Shown here piece after piece: positions 1-12,786 of a stretch of 37,750 nt of DNA (the stretch's first letter is position 1; each line of letters opens with the position of its first letter). This DNA is from Caulobacterales bacterium (GTDB lineage Bacteria > Pseudomonadota > Alphaproteobacteria > Caulobacterales > Caulobacteraceae): the NCBI GenBank assembly GCA_017302335.1, contig JAFLCT010000014.1:1-37750 (forward strand), written 5' to 3'. The position numbers and the translations under genes are program-made. The notes under the pieces are model-generated. The model had not been told where the DNA came from. It did no database searches and saw only the letters and a list, made by a program, of their open reading frames with translations.

Positions 1-1165
1 CGCCGGGATGCCAATCCTCGCCCTCGATCACGACCACGGCCGAGCCGTCGTCATGGGCGCCCGACGCCTCCACACGCCGCACGGCCGCCTCGGTCACCGC
101 CGCCTCGACCTCGCGCCGGGCGCCGTTCAGGGCTTGCAGTTCGGCGGCCAGCCGCGCCGCCTCCGCCGGGTCGTCGGTCGACAGCAGGCGCGCGCCCAGG
201 TCCGACCGGCCGATGCGCCCGCCCGCATTGATCCGGGGTCCCAGGATGAAGCCGGCATGGTTGGTGGTCGCGGGCTTCTGTTCGGCTCCGGCCGCCGCCA
301 GCAAGGCTTTCAGGCCCGGATTGCCCCAAGCCGACATGACGCCCAGCCCCAGCCGCGTCAGCGCACGGTTGAACCCCGTCAATCCCGTCACATCGCAGAT
401 CGCCCCCATGGCCGCCAGGTCCATCCAGGCGCGGATATCCGGGGCCTCGCGCCCCTGGAACAGCCCCCGCGCCCGCGCCTCGCGGTTCAACGCCGCCAGC
501 AGCACGAACACCACCCCCGCCGCCGCCAGATTGCCCTGGCCCGAGTTGCAGCCCGGCCGGTTCGGATTGACCACGGCCAGGGCCTTGGGCGGTTCGGCCC
601 GCATCAGGTGGTGATCGATGACCACGACGTTCAGCCCGATCGCCGCCGCGTGATCCAGCGCCTCGTTCGCCGCCGCGCCGCAATCGACGGTGATGACCAG
701 ATCGGCCCCCTGCCCCTTCAGCGTATCGAAGGCCCGCGCGCTCGGCCCATAGCCCTCGGTCAGCCGGTCGGGCACATAGATCGACAGTTCCGCCCCCATG
801 GCCCGGAACCAGCGCACCAGCAGCGCCGCGCTGGACGCCCCGTCCACGTCATAGTCGGCGAAGACCCAGACCCTCGATCCGGCCGTCAACGCATCGACGA
901 TCGCGGCCGCCGCCGCGTCCATGTCCATGAAGCTGGACGGATCGGGAAACAACGCCTTCAGGGTCGGCGTCAGGAAGTCCGCGCCCTGGTCGGCCCGCAC
1001 CCCGCGCGACGCCAGCGCCCGCGCCAGCGGTTCATCCAGATCCAGCGCCTGCATATGCGCCCTGACGACCGACGCCTCGGCCGGTCGCTGCCGCCAGGCC
1101 CGGCCGCTTAACGACCGTTCGACGCCCAGAAAGGCGCCTGAGCTTGACGGGCCGCCGCCGTCCAC
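1..1165 (-). CDS. recJ: Single-stranded-DNA-specific exonuclease RecJ (C-terminus cut by window edge)
   Basis: RecJ is a 5'-to-3' single-strand exonuclease that acts in recombinational repair and mismatch repair in the cytoplasm. The reading frame visible here gives about 388 residues from a GTG at 1165; family members are usually 560-600 residues, so the C-terminal OB-fold part lies beyond position 1. The DHH-family metal site is clear: DYDVDG at residues 104-109 and IDHH at 183-186, followed further on by the INAGGRIGRSDLGARLL stretch typical of the DHH/RecJ core. The frame opens with the family-typical FLGVERSLSGR segment at residues 12-22. The GTG lies 2 bases after the glpX stop; no strong ribosome binding site is visible, so the start is provisional. 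It follows glpX on the same strand and is probably co-transcribed with it. Confidence 0.93.
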   Translation of the reverse strand, partial: MDGGGPSSSGAFLGVERSLSGRAWRQRPAEASVVRAHMQALDLDEPLARALASRGVRADQGADFLTPTLKALFPDPSSFMDMDAAAAAIVDALTAGSRVWVFADYDVDGASSAALLVRWFRAMGAELSIYVPDRLTEGYGPSARAFDTLKGQGADLVITVDCGAAANEALDHAAAIGLNVVVIDHHLMRAEPPKALAVVNPNRPGCNSGQGNLAAAGVVFVLLAALNREARARGLFQGREAPDIRAWMDLAAMGAICDVTGLTGFNRALTRLGLGVMSAWGNPGLKALLAAAGAEQKPATTNHAGFILGPRINAGGRIGRSDLGARLLSTDDPAEAARLAAELQALNGARREVEAAVTEAAVRRVEASGAHDDGSAVVVIEGEDWHPG

Positions 1166-1167
1166 CG

Positions 1168-2109
1168 TCAGACCGGGTGCGTCATGCGGATGCGACGCAC
1201 CGTGCGGCTGGCGGAATCCATCACCACGGTATGGGTCGAGACGAAACCGCCCCTGACCGTCACCCCGTCCAGCATGGCGCCCTTGGTCACGCCGGTGGCG
1301 GCGAAGACCGCGTCCTTGGACACCAGTTCGTGCAGATCGTATTTGCGGTTCAGGTCGGTCACGCCGGTGCGCGCGGCCCGCGCCCGCTCATCGTCGTTGC
1401 GGAACACCAGCCGTCCCTGAAAGAAGCCGCCGACGCACTTCAGCGCCGCCGCCGCCAGAACGCCTTCCGGCGCCCCGCCCTGCCCCAGGTACAGGTCGAT
1501 GCCGGTATGCGGCTCGGCCGTGTGGATCACGCCGGCCACGTCGCCGTCGGTGATCAGCATGACCCGCGCCTCGACCTCGCGCAGCGCGGCGATCAGCGCG
1601 GCGTGGCGCGGCCGGTCCATGACGCAGACGGTGATGTCGCGCGTCGCCACGCCCTTGGCCCCGGCCAAGGCCTTCACATTGTCCTGGGGGGTCATGTCCA
1701 GATCGACCAGGCCCGGCGCATAGCCCGGCCCGACGGCGATCTTGTCCATATAGGTGTCAGGCGCGTGCAACATACCGCCGCCCTCGGACATCGCCAGCAC
1801 GCACAGCGCATTGGCCATGGCCTTGGCCGTCAGGGTCGTGCCCTCCAGCGGGTCCAGGGCGATGTCGATGGCCGGACCTTTGCCCGTCCCGACCTTCTCG
1901 CCGATGTAGAGCATCGGCGCCTCGTCGCGCTCGCCTTCGCCAATCACGATCTTGCCGTCGATGGCCAGGCCGTTCAGCGCCGTGCGCATGGCGTCGACGG
2001 CCAGTTGGTCGGCGTGTTTCTCGTCGCCCCGGCCGATCTGGCTCCAACTGGCGATGGCGGCCAGTTCGGTCACGCGCGCGGCGTCGAAGGCCAGGGTCGA
2101 GATAGTCAT
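1168..2109 (-). CDS. glpX: Class II fructose-1,6-bisphosphatase GlpX
   Basis: The enzyme hydrolyses fructose 1,6-bisphosphate to fructose 6-phosphate in gluconeogenesis, using a divalent metal. The 313-residue protein is close to full length for GlpX (about 320-335). Diagnostic segments are IVIGEGERDEAPMLYIGE near residue 55, DPLEGTTL near 87, LITDGDVAG in the middle and LGQGGAPEGVLAAAALKC after it. An open frame continues upstream to 2328, but the ATG at 2109 is chosen because AGGAG stands 7-8 bases before it and the family begins here (MTISTLAFDAARVTELAA). It is followed by recJ after 2 bases. A lipoprotein gene lies upstream on the same strand, 53 bp away. Confidence 0.95.
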   Translation of the reverse strand: MTISTLAFDAARVTELAAIASWSQIGRGDEKHADQLAVDAMRTALNGLAIDGKIVIGEGERDEAPMLYIGEKVGTGKGPAIDIALDPLEGTTLTAKAMANALCVLAMSEGGGMLHAPDTYMDKIAVGPGYAPGLVDLDMTPQDNVKALAGAKGVATRDITVCVMDRPRHAALIAALREVEARVMLITDGDVAGVIHTAEPHTGIDLYLGQGGAPEGVLAAAALKCVGGFFQGRLVFRNDDERARAARTGVTDLNRKYDLHELVSKDAVFAATGVTKGAMLDGVTVRGGFVSTHTVVMDSASRTVRRIRMTHPV

Positions 2110-2162
2110 GCGAAGGCTCCTGATGCGGTTCGCCCGGCGTCTGTCGGTCGGGTCGGCGAAAT

Positions 2163-2609
2163 CTAGTGTCGGCGGGGCACGGGCGGCGGCGCGGTCGAAC
2201 GCTGGCGCAGGCGTTCGGCCAGGGCCTCGATCTCTTCGCGCGTCTGGGCCGAGGTCGGAGAGACCGGCAAGGCCTGAATGCGGCGGTTGACCTGGACGGC
2301 GAAGGCCTCGGGATCGGACAACGTCCATTGCAGACGCGCCGCCTCTCCGTCCAGCGCCGCACCCGACGCATTCAAGGTCTCGACTCGCGCCGCCAATTCG
2401 ATCGGTCGCGGCGGATCGGTCGGCGTGGCCGGGAAATCCGACCAGCGCGGATAGACGCGATGCGCATCCACGATCTGCTGCACCCGCGGCGCCAACGGCG
2501 ACTGGGCGTCCGTCTCGGCCACGAACGAACCGGCGCAGGCCGTCAGTCCCAGACCGAGTCCCAAGCCCGCCAGGGCGACCGTCATCTTTTTGAGGCGGGG
2601 TGCGTTCAT
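2163..2609 (-). CDS. Small lipoprotein of unknown function
   Basis: This 148-residue protein starts with a lipoprotein signal: two lysines (residues 7-8), a Leu/Gly/Ala-rich hydrophobic run and the lipobox LTAC with the lipidated cysteine at residue 25. The remainder is hydrophilic, with a proline-rich tract (residues about 60-70, PATPTDPPRP) and a likely helical, charged tail. I recognise no family; it is probably an inner- or outer-membrane-anchored periplasmic protein. The start could also be an ATG 15 bases upstream (2624), which would add MTGPE before the same signal. It is divergent from phaC with about 60 bp between the two starts, and glpX follows on the same strand. Confidence 0.75.
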   Translation of the reverse strand: MNAPRLKKMTVALAGLGLGLGLTACAGSFVAETDAQSPLAPRVQQIVDAHRVYPRWSDFPATPTDPPRPIELAARVETLNASGAALDGEAARLQWTLSDPEAFAVQVNRRIQALPVSPTSAQTREEIEALAERLRQRSTAPPPVPRRH

Positions 2610-2671
2610 TTCAGGCCCGGTCATATGCCATGATCGCAACGGGCGAAAGCCGCCCACGCCGGAGGATGACC

Positions 2672-4609
2672 ATGGCCAAGCGCCCGACGACCGCTTCAGA
2701 CGCCGCCAAGCCGCGTGCGCCGCGCAAGCCCGGCCGTCCGACATCCCCCAAGCCGCCCCGGCCGCGCGCCGCCAAACCTAAGCCGGAACCGGCCCCCGAA
2801 GCCGCGACCCAGCCGCGACCCAGCCCCGAATCGAGCGACGCCTTCGCCGACCAGCAAAGACTGATCGAGACCCTGTCGATGAACCTGGCCAAGGCGGCCA
2901 TGACCGCCCAGGCCGCCATCGCCGAAGCCGCCCTGACCCAGGCCGACCGGCCCGCCGCCCTGTCGCCCGATCCGTTCAACGTCGCCCCGGCCATGACGGC
3001 GGTGATGAGCAGCCTGGCCGCCCGCCCCGACAAGCTGTTCGCCGCCCAGGCCGACCTGTTCAACCGCTATATGGACCTGTGGGCCTCCGGCGCCCGCGCC
3101 GCGACCGGCGAACCGTCCGCCCCGCCGCCTTCGGACAAGCGCTTCAAGGATCCCGCCTGGTCGGAAAATCCGATGTTCGACGTCATGCGGCGCTCGTATC
3201 TGGTCACCTCGGACTGGATGAACGGTCTGGTCGCCTCGGCCGAGGATGTCGATCCGATGGTCCGCCGCCGAGCCGAATTCTTCACCAAGCTGCTGACCGA
3301 CGCCTTTTCGCCCTCCAACTTCCTGGCCTCCAACCCCGCCGCCCTGAAGGCCCTGGCCGAAACCAATGGCGAGAGTCTGGTCAAGGGCATGGAGAATTTC
3401 GCCGCCGACCTGGAACGCGGCGGCGGCAAGCTGAAGATCAGCCAGGCCGACTACGGCCGCTTCAAGGTGGGCGAGAACGTCGCCACGGCCCCCGGCCAGG
3501 TGGTCTGGCGCGACGAACTGTTCGAACTGATCCAGTTCGACGCCGCCACGGACCAGCAGCGCGCCGTTCCGCTGCTGATCTTCCCGCCGTGGATCAACAA
3601 ATTCTACATCCTGGACCTGCAGCCCGAGAACTCGATGATCCGCTGGCTGTCCGCCCAGGGGTTCACCGTCTTCGTCTGCTCCTGGGTCAATCCCGACGTC
3701 GACAAGGCCGGGTTCGGCTTCGACGACTATCTGGAAAAGGGAATCTATCGCGCCGTCGAAAAGGTGCTGGACCAGACCGGCGCCGGCCATGTGAACACCG
3801 TCGGCTACTGCATCGGCGGCACGCTTCTGGGCGGGGCGCTGGCCCATATGGCGGCCAGGGGCGACGAGCGCATCTCGGCCACCACCTTCTTCGCCGCCCA
3901 ACACGATTTCGCCCAGGCGGGCGACCTGTTGCTGTTCACCGACGAGCACTGGCTGAACGAGATCGAACAGCAGATGGACAAGGCGGGCGGCGTCCTGCCC
4001 GGCGCGGCCATGGCCGACACCTTCAACGCCCTGCGCGCCAACGACCTGATCTGGTCGTTCTTCGTCTCGAACTATCTGATGGGCAAGTCGCCGCCAGCCT
4101 TCGACCTGTTGTTCTGGAACGCCGACCAGACGCGGATGCCCAAACGGCTGCACATGGACTATCTGCGCAATATGTACGGCAGGAACGCCCTGGCTCAGGG
4201 CGCCTTCGAAATGGGCGGCGAACGGATCGACCTGACCAAGGTCAAGATCCCCCTCTATTTCCAGGCCAGCCGCGAGGATCACATCGCGCCGATGAACTCG
4301 GTCTATCGCTCGGCCCGCGCCTTCCAGAACGCCGTCGTGACCCTGACCCTGGCTGGGTCGGGCCATATCGCCGGCGTGGTCAATCCGCCCGTCGCCAAGA
4401 AATACCAGCACTGGACCAACGCCGCCCTGCCCCAGACCCTGGCCGAATGGCAGGCCGGAGCCGTCGAGCATCCGGGCAGTTGGTGGCCGCATTGGGCCGA
4501 ATGGCTGCATGACAAGTCGGGCGACTGGGTTTCGGCGCGGAATCCCTCCAAGGGCAGTCTCACGCCCATCGAACCCGCGCCGGGCAGCTATGTGAAGGTG
4601 AAGTCTTGA
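2672..4609 (+). CDS. phaC: Class I poly(3-hydroxyalkanoate) synthase PhaC
   Basis: PhaC polymerises (R)-3-hydroxyacyl-CoA into polyhydroxyalkanoate storage granules. The alpha/beta-hydrolase catalytic triad is visible: Cys380 in the lipase-like box GYCIGGTLL, Asp536 in SREDHIAPM and His565 in GSGHIAGVVNPP, with spacing close to that of the Cupriavidus necator enzyme (Cys319, Asp480, His508). The protein has 645 residues, longer than the usual 590 or so, because of a Lys/Pro/Arg-rich N-terminal extension over roughly residues 1-55. The ATG at 2672 is chosen because GGAGG at 2661-2665 is 6 bases upstream; an ATG at 2666 abuts the Shine-Dalgarno sequence and is less likely. The stop codon overlaps the TTG start of the next gene. 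Confidence 0.96.
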   Translation: MAKRPTTASDAAKPRAPRKPGRPTSPKPPRPRAAKPKPEPAPEAATQPRPSPESSDAFADQQRLIETLSMNLAKAAMTAQAAIAEAALTQADRPAALSPDPFNVAPAMTAVMSSLAARPDKLFAAQADLFNRYMDLWASGARAATGEPSAPPPSDKRFKDPAWSENPMFDVMRRSYLVTSDWMNGLVASAEDVDPMVRRRAEFFTKLLTDAFSPSNFLASNPAALKALAETNGESLVKGMENFAADLERGGGKLKISQADYGRFKVGENVATAPGQVVWRDELFELIQFDAATDQQRAVPLLIFPPWINKFYILDLQPENSMIRWLSAQGFTVFVCSWVNPDVDKAGFGFDDYLEKGIYRAVEKVLDQTGAGHVNTVGYCIGGTLLGGALAHMAARGDERISATTFFAAQHDFAQAGDLLLFTDEHWLNEIEQQMDKAGGVLPGAAMADTFNALRANDLIWSFFVSNYLMGKSPPAFDLLFWNADQTRMPKRLHMDYLRNMYGRNALAQGAFEMGGERIDLTKVKIPLYFQASREDHIAPMNSVYRSARAFQNAVVTLTLAGSGHIAGVVNPPVAKKYQHWTNAALPQTLAEWQAGAVEHPGSWWPHWAEWLHDKSGDWVSARNPSKGSLTPIEPAPGSYVKVKS

Positions 4610-4986
4610 AACTGGACGCCAACGCCCTTCTGGCCGTCACCTCGGTCCTGGCCCTGACCCTGATCGTCATGACGGCCTGCGCCTTCGGCCCGCCCGAGGC
4701 GACGCAGAAATACATCAGCGCGGCCCTGATGAGCGTGCTGGGCTTTCTGTTCCTGAACCGGTTGTGGATGATCAGCCGCAAGCGCAAACCCAAGGCCCTG
4801 ATCCAGCCGAACCAGCCCGCCACCCTGATCATGGCCATGGTCTTTCCCTTCGCCATGGTTCTGTCGGCCGGTCTGCCGGTGATCGCGCCCAACGGCGACT
4901 ATGGCCTGATGATCATCATGGCCGGGGTCTTCACCGGTCTGTCGATCCAGTCGGCGGCCGCCGCGCGGATGGCGACGAAGGAATAG
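4606..4986 (+). CDS. Four-helix membrane protein coupled to phaC, unknown function
   Basis: The 126-residue product is largely hydrophobic, with about four predicted membrane segments (residues roughly 6-26, 37-52, 71-91 and 97-115) and a basic loop (SRKRKPK) between the second and third. I recognise no domain. It begins with TTG at 4606, inside the end of phaC (TTGA overlap), so translation is probably coupled to that of PhaC. The location suggests a role connected with the storage-polymer locus, but nothing in the sequence proves it. Confidence 0.7.
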   Translation: MKLDANALLAVTSVLALTLIVMTACAFGPPEATQKYISAALMSVLGFLFLNRLWMISRKRKPKALIQPNQPATLIMAMVFPFAMVLSAGLPVIAPNGDYGLMIIMAGVFTGLSIQSAAAARMATKE

Positions 4987-4995
4987 CCTGCGCCG

Positions 4996-5024
4996 TTGCT
5001 CCGGCGGGGCAAGCCCTGTAGGAG
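4996..5024 (+). promoter_or_regulatory. Possible promoter of tRNA-Pro
   Basis: TTGCTC at 4996-5001 and TAGGAG at 5019-5024 are separated by 17 bases, which would start transcription about 10 bases before the mature tRNA. Both hexamers are weak matches to the consensus, so this is tentative. The spacer sequence is GC-rich. Confidence 0.3.
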
Positions 5025-5040
5025 AGCCGCCTGCCTGTGT

Positions 5041-5117
<77 letters not shown>

Positions 5118-5125
5118 ATAGGGCG

Positions 5126-5481
5126 TCAAAACTCCCGCCCGTTCACCTGATCCGCAGTCCAGCTCCACGGCTCGATCTCGGTGAGTGTGCGGACATTGAT
5201 CGCCACCGTCTCCGTCCCGTCCGGCAGGGTTCCGTAGGCGAAAGGCTGGACGCCGCAGGTCGGGCAGAACCGGTGCCGGATATTGTGCTTGTTGAACAGA
5301 TACTCCGTCGTCGGCCCGTCCGCCGTCAGCCGAAAGGCCGACTTCGGCACGAAGGCCAGCACGAAGCCCTTGCGCAGGCAGTGGCTGCAATTGCACTCGA
5401 TCAGCCCGTCCAGACCCGTATCGACCTCATAGGCCACGGCGCCGCAATGGCAGGAACCCTTGTACGCCTTCGTCTCATCCA

Positions 5482-5482
<1 letters not shown>
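5126..5482 (-). CDS. GFA-family zinc-binding protein (glutathione-dependent formaldehyde-activating enzyme-like)
   Basis: The 118-residue protein carries the cysteine pattern of the GFA (Mss4-like) fold: CHC at residues 11-13, CNCSHC at 30-35 and CPTC at 73-76, all expected zinc ligands. The family is named after a glutathione S-(hydroxymethyl) synthase, but most members, and probably this one, have no tested activity. The ATG at 5482 overlaps the dnaE stop (TGATG), with GGAGG 7 bases upstream. A GTG three bases earlier is also possible. It is the last gene of the sidA-dnaE unit. Confidence 0.88.
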
Positions 5483-8969
<3,487 letters not shown>

Positions 8970-8973
<4 letters not shown>

Positions 8974-9059
8974 TGCGCCAGCAACGCCGCCTGCCAGACC
9001 ATCCAGACAAAGCCGCCGCAAGACGCAAGCGACAGCAGTTCCCTAACCCAACGCGACAT
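8970..9059 (-). CDS. sidA: SidA-like SOS-induced cell-division inhibitor, 29 residues
   Basis: A 29-codon frame begins with ATG at 9059 and stops at TGA 8972-8970, overlapping the dnaE ATG by four bases. The peptide starts MSRWVRELL and continues with an uncharged stretch (about residues 8-28, ending [12 protein letters not shown]) that can span the inner membrane once; positive charge is limited to the N-terminus, so the helix should insert with the N-terminus in the cytoplasm. Caulobacter crescentus SidA is described as a 29-residue inner-membrane SOS protein that blocks division through FtsW, and from memory its gene is next to dnaE. Length, position, topology and two LexA boxes at the promoter all agree. 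AAGG (3 bases) and GGGGA (8-9 bases) upstream of the ATG can serve as ribosome binding site. Function here is inferred. Confidence 0.8.
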
Positions 9060-9079
9060 CGCCTTATCCCCAGTTGCGT

Positions 9080-9094
9080 GTTCCGGGAATGTTC
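9080..9094. promoter_or_regulatory. LexA (SOS) box 1, GTTC-N7-GTTC
   Basis: GTTC at 9080-9083 and GTTC at 9091-9094 are exactly 7 bases apart, the established alphaproteobacterial LexA operator. It overlaps the -10 element and probable start site of the sidA-dnaE promoter, so bound LexA would block transcription until DNA damage. Confidence 0.85.
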
Positions 9095-9119
9095 TATGTT
9101 CCAGTTCCGTTCTCGTCAA
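9091..9119 (-). promoter_or_regulatory. Promoter of sidA-dnaE-GFA unit
   Basis: On the minus strand TTGACG (9119-9114) and TAGAAC (9096-9091) are separated by 17 bases, a good fit to the housekeeping sigma factor. The start site would be near 9084, leaving a leader of about 25 bases before the sidA ATG. Both LexA boxes overlap it. Confidence 0.7.
9098..9112. promoter_or_regulatory. LexA (SOS) box 2, GTTC-N7-GTTC
   Basis: A second exact GTTC-N7-GTTC (9098-9101 and 9109-9112) follows box 1 after 3 bases and occupies the spacer between the -35 and -10 elements. A further GTTC at 9104-9107 lies inside it. The two boxes start 18 bases apart. Confidence 0.8.
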
Positions 9120-9228
9120 GTCTCAGAGCTGTCGAAATACGGCGACGGCGGTTTCGATGGGGCGTAGACAGGGACCGACGCCGCCAACCATCCGCCCCTC
9201 CGGCGGCGGGCGTCGCAGGAGAGCCGCC

Positions 9229-9345
9229 ATGGCCAAGGGCCAGATGCGCAGCAATAAGGAAGTCCGCAAACCCAAGGCCGACAAGCCCAAGCCGCCGATC
9301 TCGGCCGGCAGTTCGCTCTTCACCACTCCGCCTGGCAAGAAATAG
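9229..9345 (+). CDS. Small lysine-rich protein, 38 residues, unknown function
   Basis: The frame starts with ATG at 9229, 6-7 bases after AGGAG (9218-9222), and encodes MAKGQMRSNKEVRKPKADK followed by a short Pro/Ser tail that ends in GKK. About a quarter of its residues are Lys or Arg, and it has no cysteine or membrane segment. I believe similar 35-45 residue proteins beginning MAKGQ occur widely in alphaproteobacteria, all without known function; a nucleic-acid or ribosome contact is a guess from its charge. It is divergent from sidA-dnaE (170 bp between starts) and ends 3 bases before the convergent lolD stop. Confidence 0.75.
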   Translation: MAKGQMRSNKEVRKPKADKPKPPISAGSSLFTTPPGKK

Positions 9346-9348
9346 CCG

Positions 9349-10063
<715 letters not shown>

Positions 10064-10071
<8 letters not shown>

Positions 10072-11359
10072 AGCGCAGAGCCTCCACCGGGTCCATCTTG
10101 GCCGCCCGCCACGAGGGCAGCAGCGAGGCGACGCACGACATGAACAGCGACCAGACCGTAACCCAGAAGACATCGACCGGATCGACCAGGGCCGGAACGG
10201 CGTCCAGCATATAGACGTCGGCGTTGAACAGTTGGACGCCCAGCAGGGCCTCCAGGAAATGCTGGATCGCGCCGATGTTCAGGCAGAACAGCAGGCCCAG
10301 GACCAGGCCGGTGAAGGTGCCCGCCGCCCCGATGGCCGCGCCCGCGATGAAGAAGACCCGCAGCATGGAGCCGCGGCTGGCGCCCACCGTGCGCAGGATG
10401 GCGATGTCGCGCGTCTTGTTCTTCACCAGCATGACGATGCCGGAAATGATGTTCAGGGCGGCGATGGCGACCACGAGACCCAGGATGATGCTCATGGCCA
10501 CCTTCTCGACCTTCAACGCGCCCCAGAAGGCGGCCAGCCGGTTGCGCCAGTCGCTGACCAGGGCGGGACCGTTCGCGGCGTCGCGGATCGGGGTCAGATA
10601 CTGATCGACCATATCGGGTTCGGCGACCTTCAGCTCGATCACGTCCCACAGCCCCTCCTTGCCGAAGAACAGTTGGGCCTGTTCCAGCGGCATGAAGACG
10701 AAGGCGCGGTCGAAATCGGCGGTGCCAGAGCTGAAGATCCCGCCGACGACATAGGTCTTGGACAGGCCGCCCAGATTGCCGAAGGCGCTGTCGGCGCCGG
10801 TCGGCGAATACAGGGTGATGGGCGAACCGACGCCGACGCCGACCTCTTCCGCCAAGGTCTTGCCGATCAGCACCCGGTCGCCGCCATAGGCGCCCTGGCC
10901 GAACGAGCGTCGCGCCTCGGGGGTCAGGCTGTCATAGACGAATTTGGTCGAGGCCAGGTCCTGGGGCCGCACGCCGCGCACGATGCCGCCGGTCACCTGA
11001 CCGCCCGCCTGGAACATGGCCGGGCTTTCGGTCAGGGGGGTGACGTGAACGACGCCCGGAACCGCCCGCATCCTCTCCAAGGCCGCCTCGCGGTCGGGCG
11101 AATTCAGCACCGGTCCCTGTACATAGACATGGCCGTTGAAGCTGAGCATCCGGCTGAGCAGTTCGGTGCGGAAACCCGCCATGATGCTCATCACCGTGAT
11201 CAGCGCCATCACGGCCAGGGCGATGGCGACATAAGAGATGACGGCGATCAGGGCGATGCCGCCCTCTTTGCGCCGGGCGCGCAGATACCTCAGCGCCAGA
11301 CCGAACTCCCAACTGGAGAAGGCCCCGGCGGGTTTGGGGGGCGCAGCGGCGTCGGTCAT
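10064..11359 (-). CDS. lolC: Lipoprotein-releasing system permease, LolC/LolE family
   Basis: The inner-membrane permease of the Lol export system. The 431 residues show the MacB/FtsX-like layout: a first membrane helix at about residues 36-60 (after [11 protein letters not shown]), a large periplasmic domain from about 65 to 280, then three more helices in the C-terminal third and the ending VEALRFE. Many alphaproteobacteria have one such protein acting in place of LolC plus LolE, and only one is present here. The ATG at 11359 overlaps the proS stop (ATGA), and lolD overlaps its end, so the three genes form one unit. Confidence 0.92.
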
Positions 11360-12672
11360 GCGCTCAGCTTGGCCAACGCCTCGTCCAGCGAGACCGACAG
11401 CTTTTCGCCGGTCGCCCGGCGCTTCAGCTCGACCACGCCCTCGGCCAGGCCCTTGGGTCCGATGGTCAACTGCCAGGGCACGCCGATCAGGTCGGCGGTG
11501 GCGAACTTGCCGCCCGGCCGTTCGTCGGTGTCGTCGTACAGCACGTCCTTGCCCGCCGCCTCCAACCGCGCGACCGCATCCTCGCAGGCGGCCGAGACCG
11601 CCGCATCATTGGCGCGCAGATTGATGACGACCACGTCGAACGGGGCCACGGCGTCCGGCCAGATGATGCCGCCCTCGTCGTGGCTGGCTTCGATGATGGC
11701 GCCCAGCAGGCGCGACACGCCGACGCCGTAGCTGCCCATATGGACCTCAGCGTCCGCGCCGTCCGGCCCGGCGACCTTCGCCTTCATCGGCGCCGAGTAT
11801 TTGGTTCCGAAGTAGAAGATGTGGCCCACCTCGATGCCGCGCGCGGTCAGACGATCGGTCTCGGTCGTCTGGCTTTCGAAGGCGGCGGCGTCATGCATTT
11901 CCTCGGTCGCGGCGTACAGCGAGGTGCGGCCGTCGACGATGGCTTGCAGGTCGTCCCAGTCCACATTCGCGCCGGGTGCGGGCATTTCGACCAGCTTCCT
12001 GTCACAGAAGACCTGGCTCTCGCCGGTGTCGGCCAGGACGATGAATTCGTGGCTCAGATCGCCGCCGATGGGTCCGGTGTCGGCGCGCATCGGCACGGCC
12101 TTCAGCCCCATGCGGGCGAAGGTGTTCAGATAGGCCACGAACATCCGGTTATAGGCCCGCCGCGCTGAGGCTTCGTCGATGTCGAACGAATAGGCGTCCT
12201 TCATCAGGAACTCGCGGCCGCGCATCACGCCGAAGCGCGGACGCCGCTCGTCGCGAAACTTCCACTGGATGTGGAACAGGTTCAGCGGCAACGCCTTGTA
12301 GCTCTTCACATAGGCCCGGAAGATGTCGGTGATCATCTCCTCGTTGGTCGGGCCGTACAGCAGTTCACGCTCGTGCCGGTCGGTGATGCGCAGCATTTCC
12401 GGGCCATAAGCGTCATAGCGCCCCGACTCGCGCCACAGATCGGCCAGTTGCAGCGTCGGCATCAGCAGTTCGACGGCGCCCGCGCGCACCTGCTCTTCGC
12501 GCACGATCTGTTCGATCTTCTTGAGCACCCGAAGACCCAGCGGCAGCCAGGCGTAGATGCCCGCTGCTTCCTGTTTGATCAGGCCGGCGCGGAGCATCAA
12601 CTGGTGCGAGACGATCTGGGCGTCCGAGGGCGCCTCTTTCAGCGTGGGCAGGAAGTAGCGCGACAGGCGCAT
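11356..12672 (-). CDS. proS: Proline--tRNA ligase, short form without the editing insertion
   Basis: The enzyme charges tRNA-Pro with proline. At 438 residues it lacks the large INS editing domain of the E. coli type (about 570 residues), the usual state in alphaproteobacteria. Class II synthetase motifs are visible: motif 2 within [18 protein letters not shown] and the MKDAYSFD that follows, and motif 3 [18 protein letters not shown]-terminal anticodon-binding domain follows ([17 protein letters not shown]). The start at ATG 12672 gives the family N-terminus MRLSRYFLP; an ATG at 12687 would add five residues and cannot be excluded, since neither has a strong ribosome binding site. It leads the proS-lolC-lolD unit. 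Confidence 0.94.
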   Translation of the reverse strand: MRLSRYFLPTLKEAPSDAQIVSHQLMLRAGLIKQEAAGIYAWLPLGLRVLKKIEQIVREEQVRAGAVELLMPTLQLADLWRESGRYDAYGPEMLRITDRHERELLYGPTNEEMITDIFRAYVKSYKALPLNLFHIQWKFRDERRPRFGVMRGREFLMKDAYSFDIDEASARRAYNRMFVAYLNTFARMGLKAVPMRADTGPIGGDLSHEFIVLADTGESQVFCDRKLVEMPAPGANVDWDDLQAIVDGRTSLYAATEEMHDAAAFESQTTETDRLTARGIEVGHIFYFGTKYSAPMKAKVAGPDGADAEVHMGSYGVGVSRLLGAIIEASHDEGGIIWPDAVAPFDVVVINLRANDAAVSAACEDAVARLEAAGKDVLYDDTDERPGGKFATADLIGVPWQLTIGPKGLAEGVVELKRRATGEKLSVSLDEALAKLSA

Positions 12673-12786
12673 GGGACAGGCATCCATATTCAGCAGTTCC
12701 CGCTGCTTTAGCCGCCCGGCGGTCGCAAAGGCTAGATCAGTTTCGCCCGCCCCGGCACAATCGAGCCGGATTAGGAGACGGCCTTG

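Noticed and set aside
9096..9167. Short plus-strand frame starting ATG within the LexA boxes
   Set aside because: It starts inside the operator and promoter of the other strand, lacks a good ribosome binding site and has no recognisable character.
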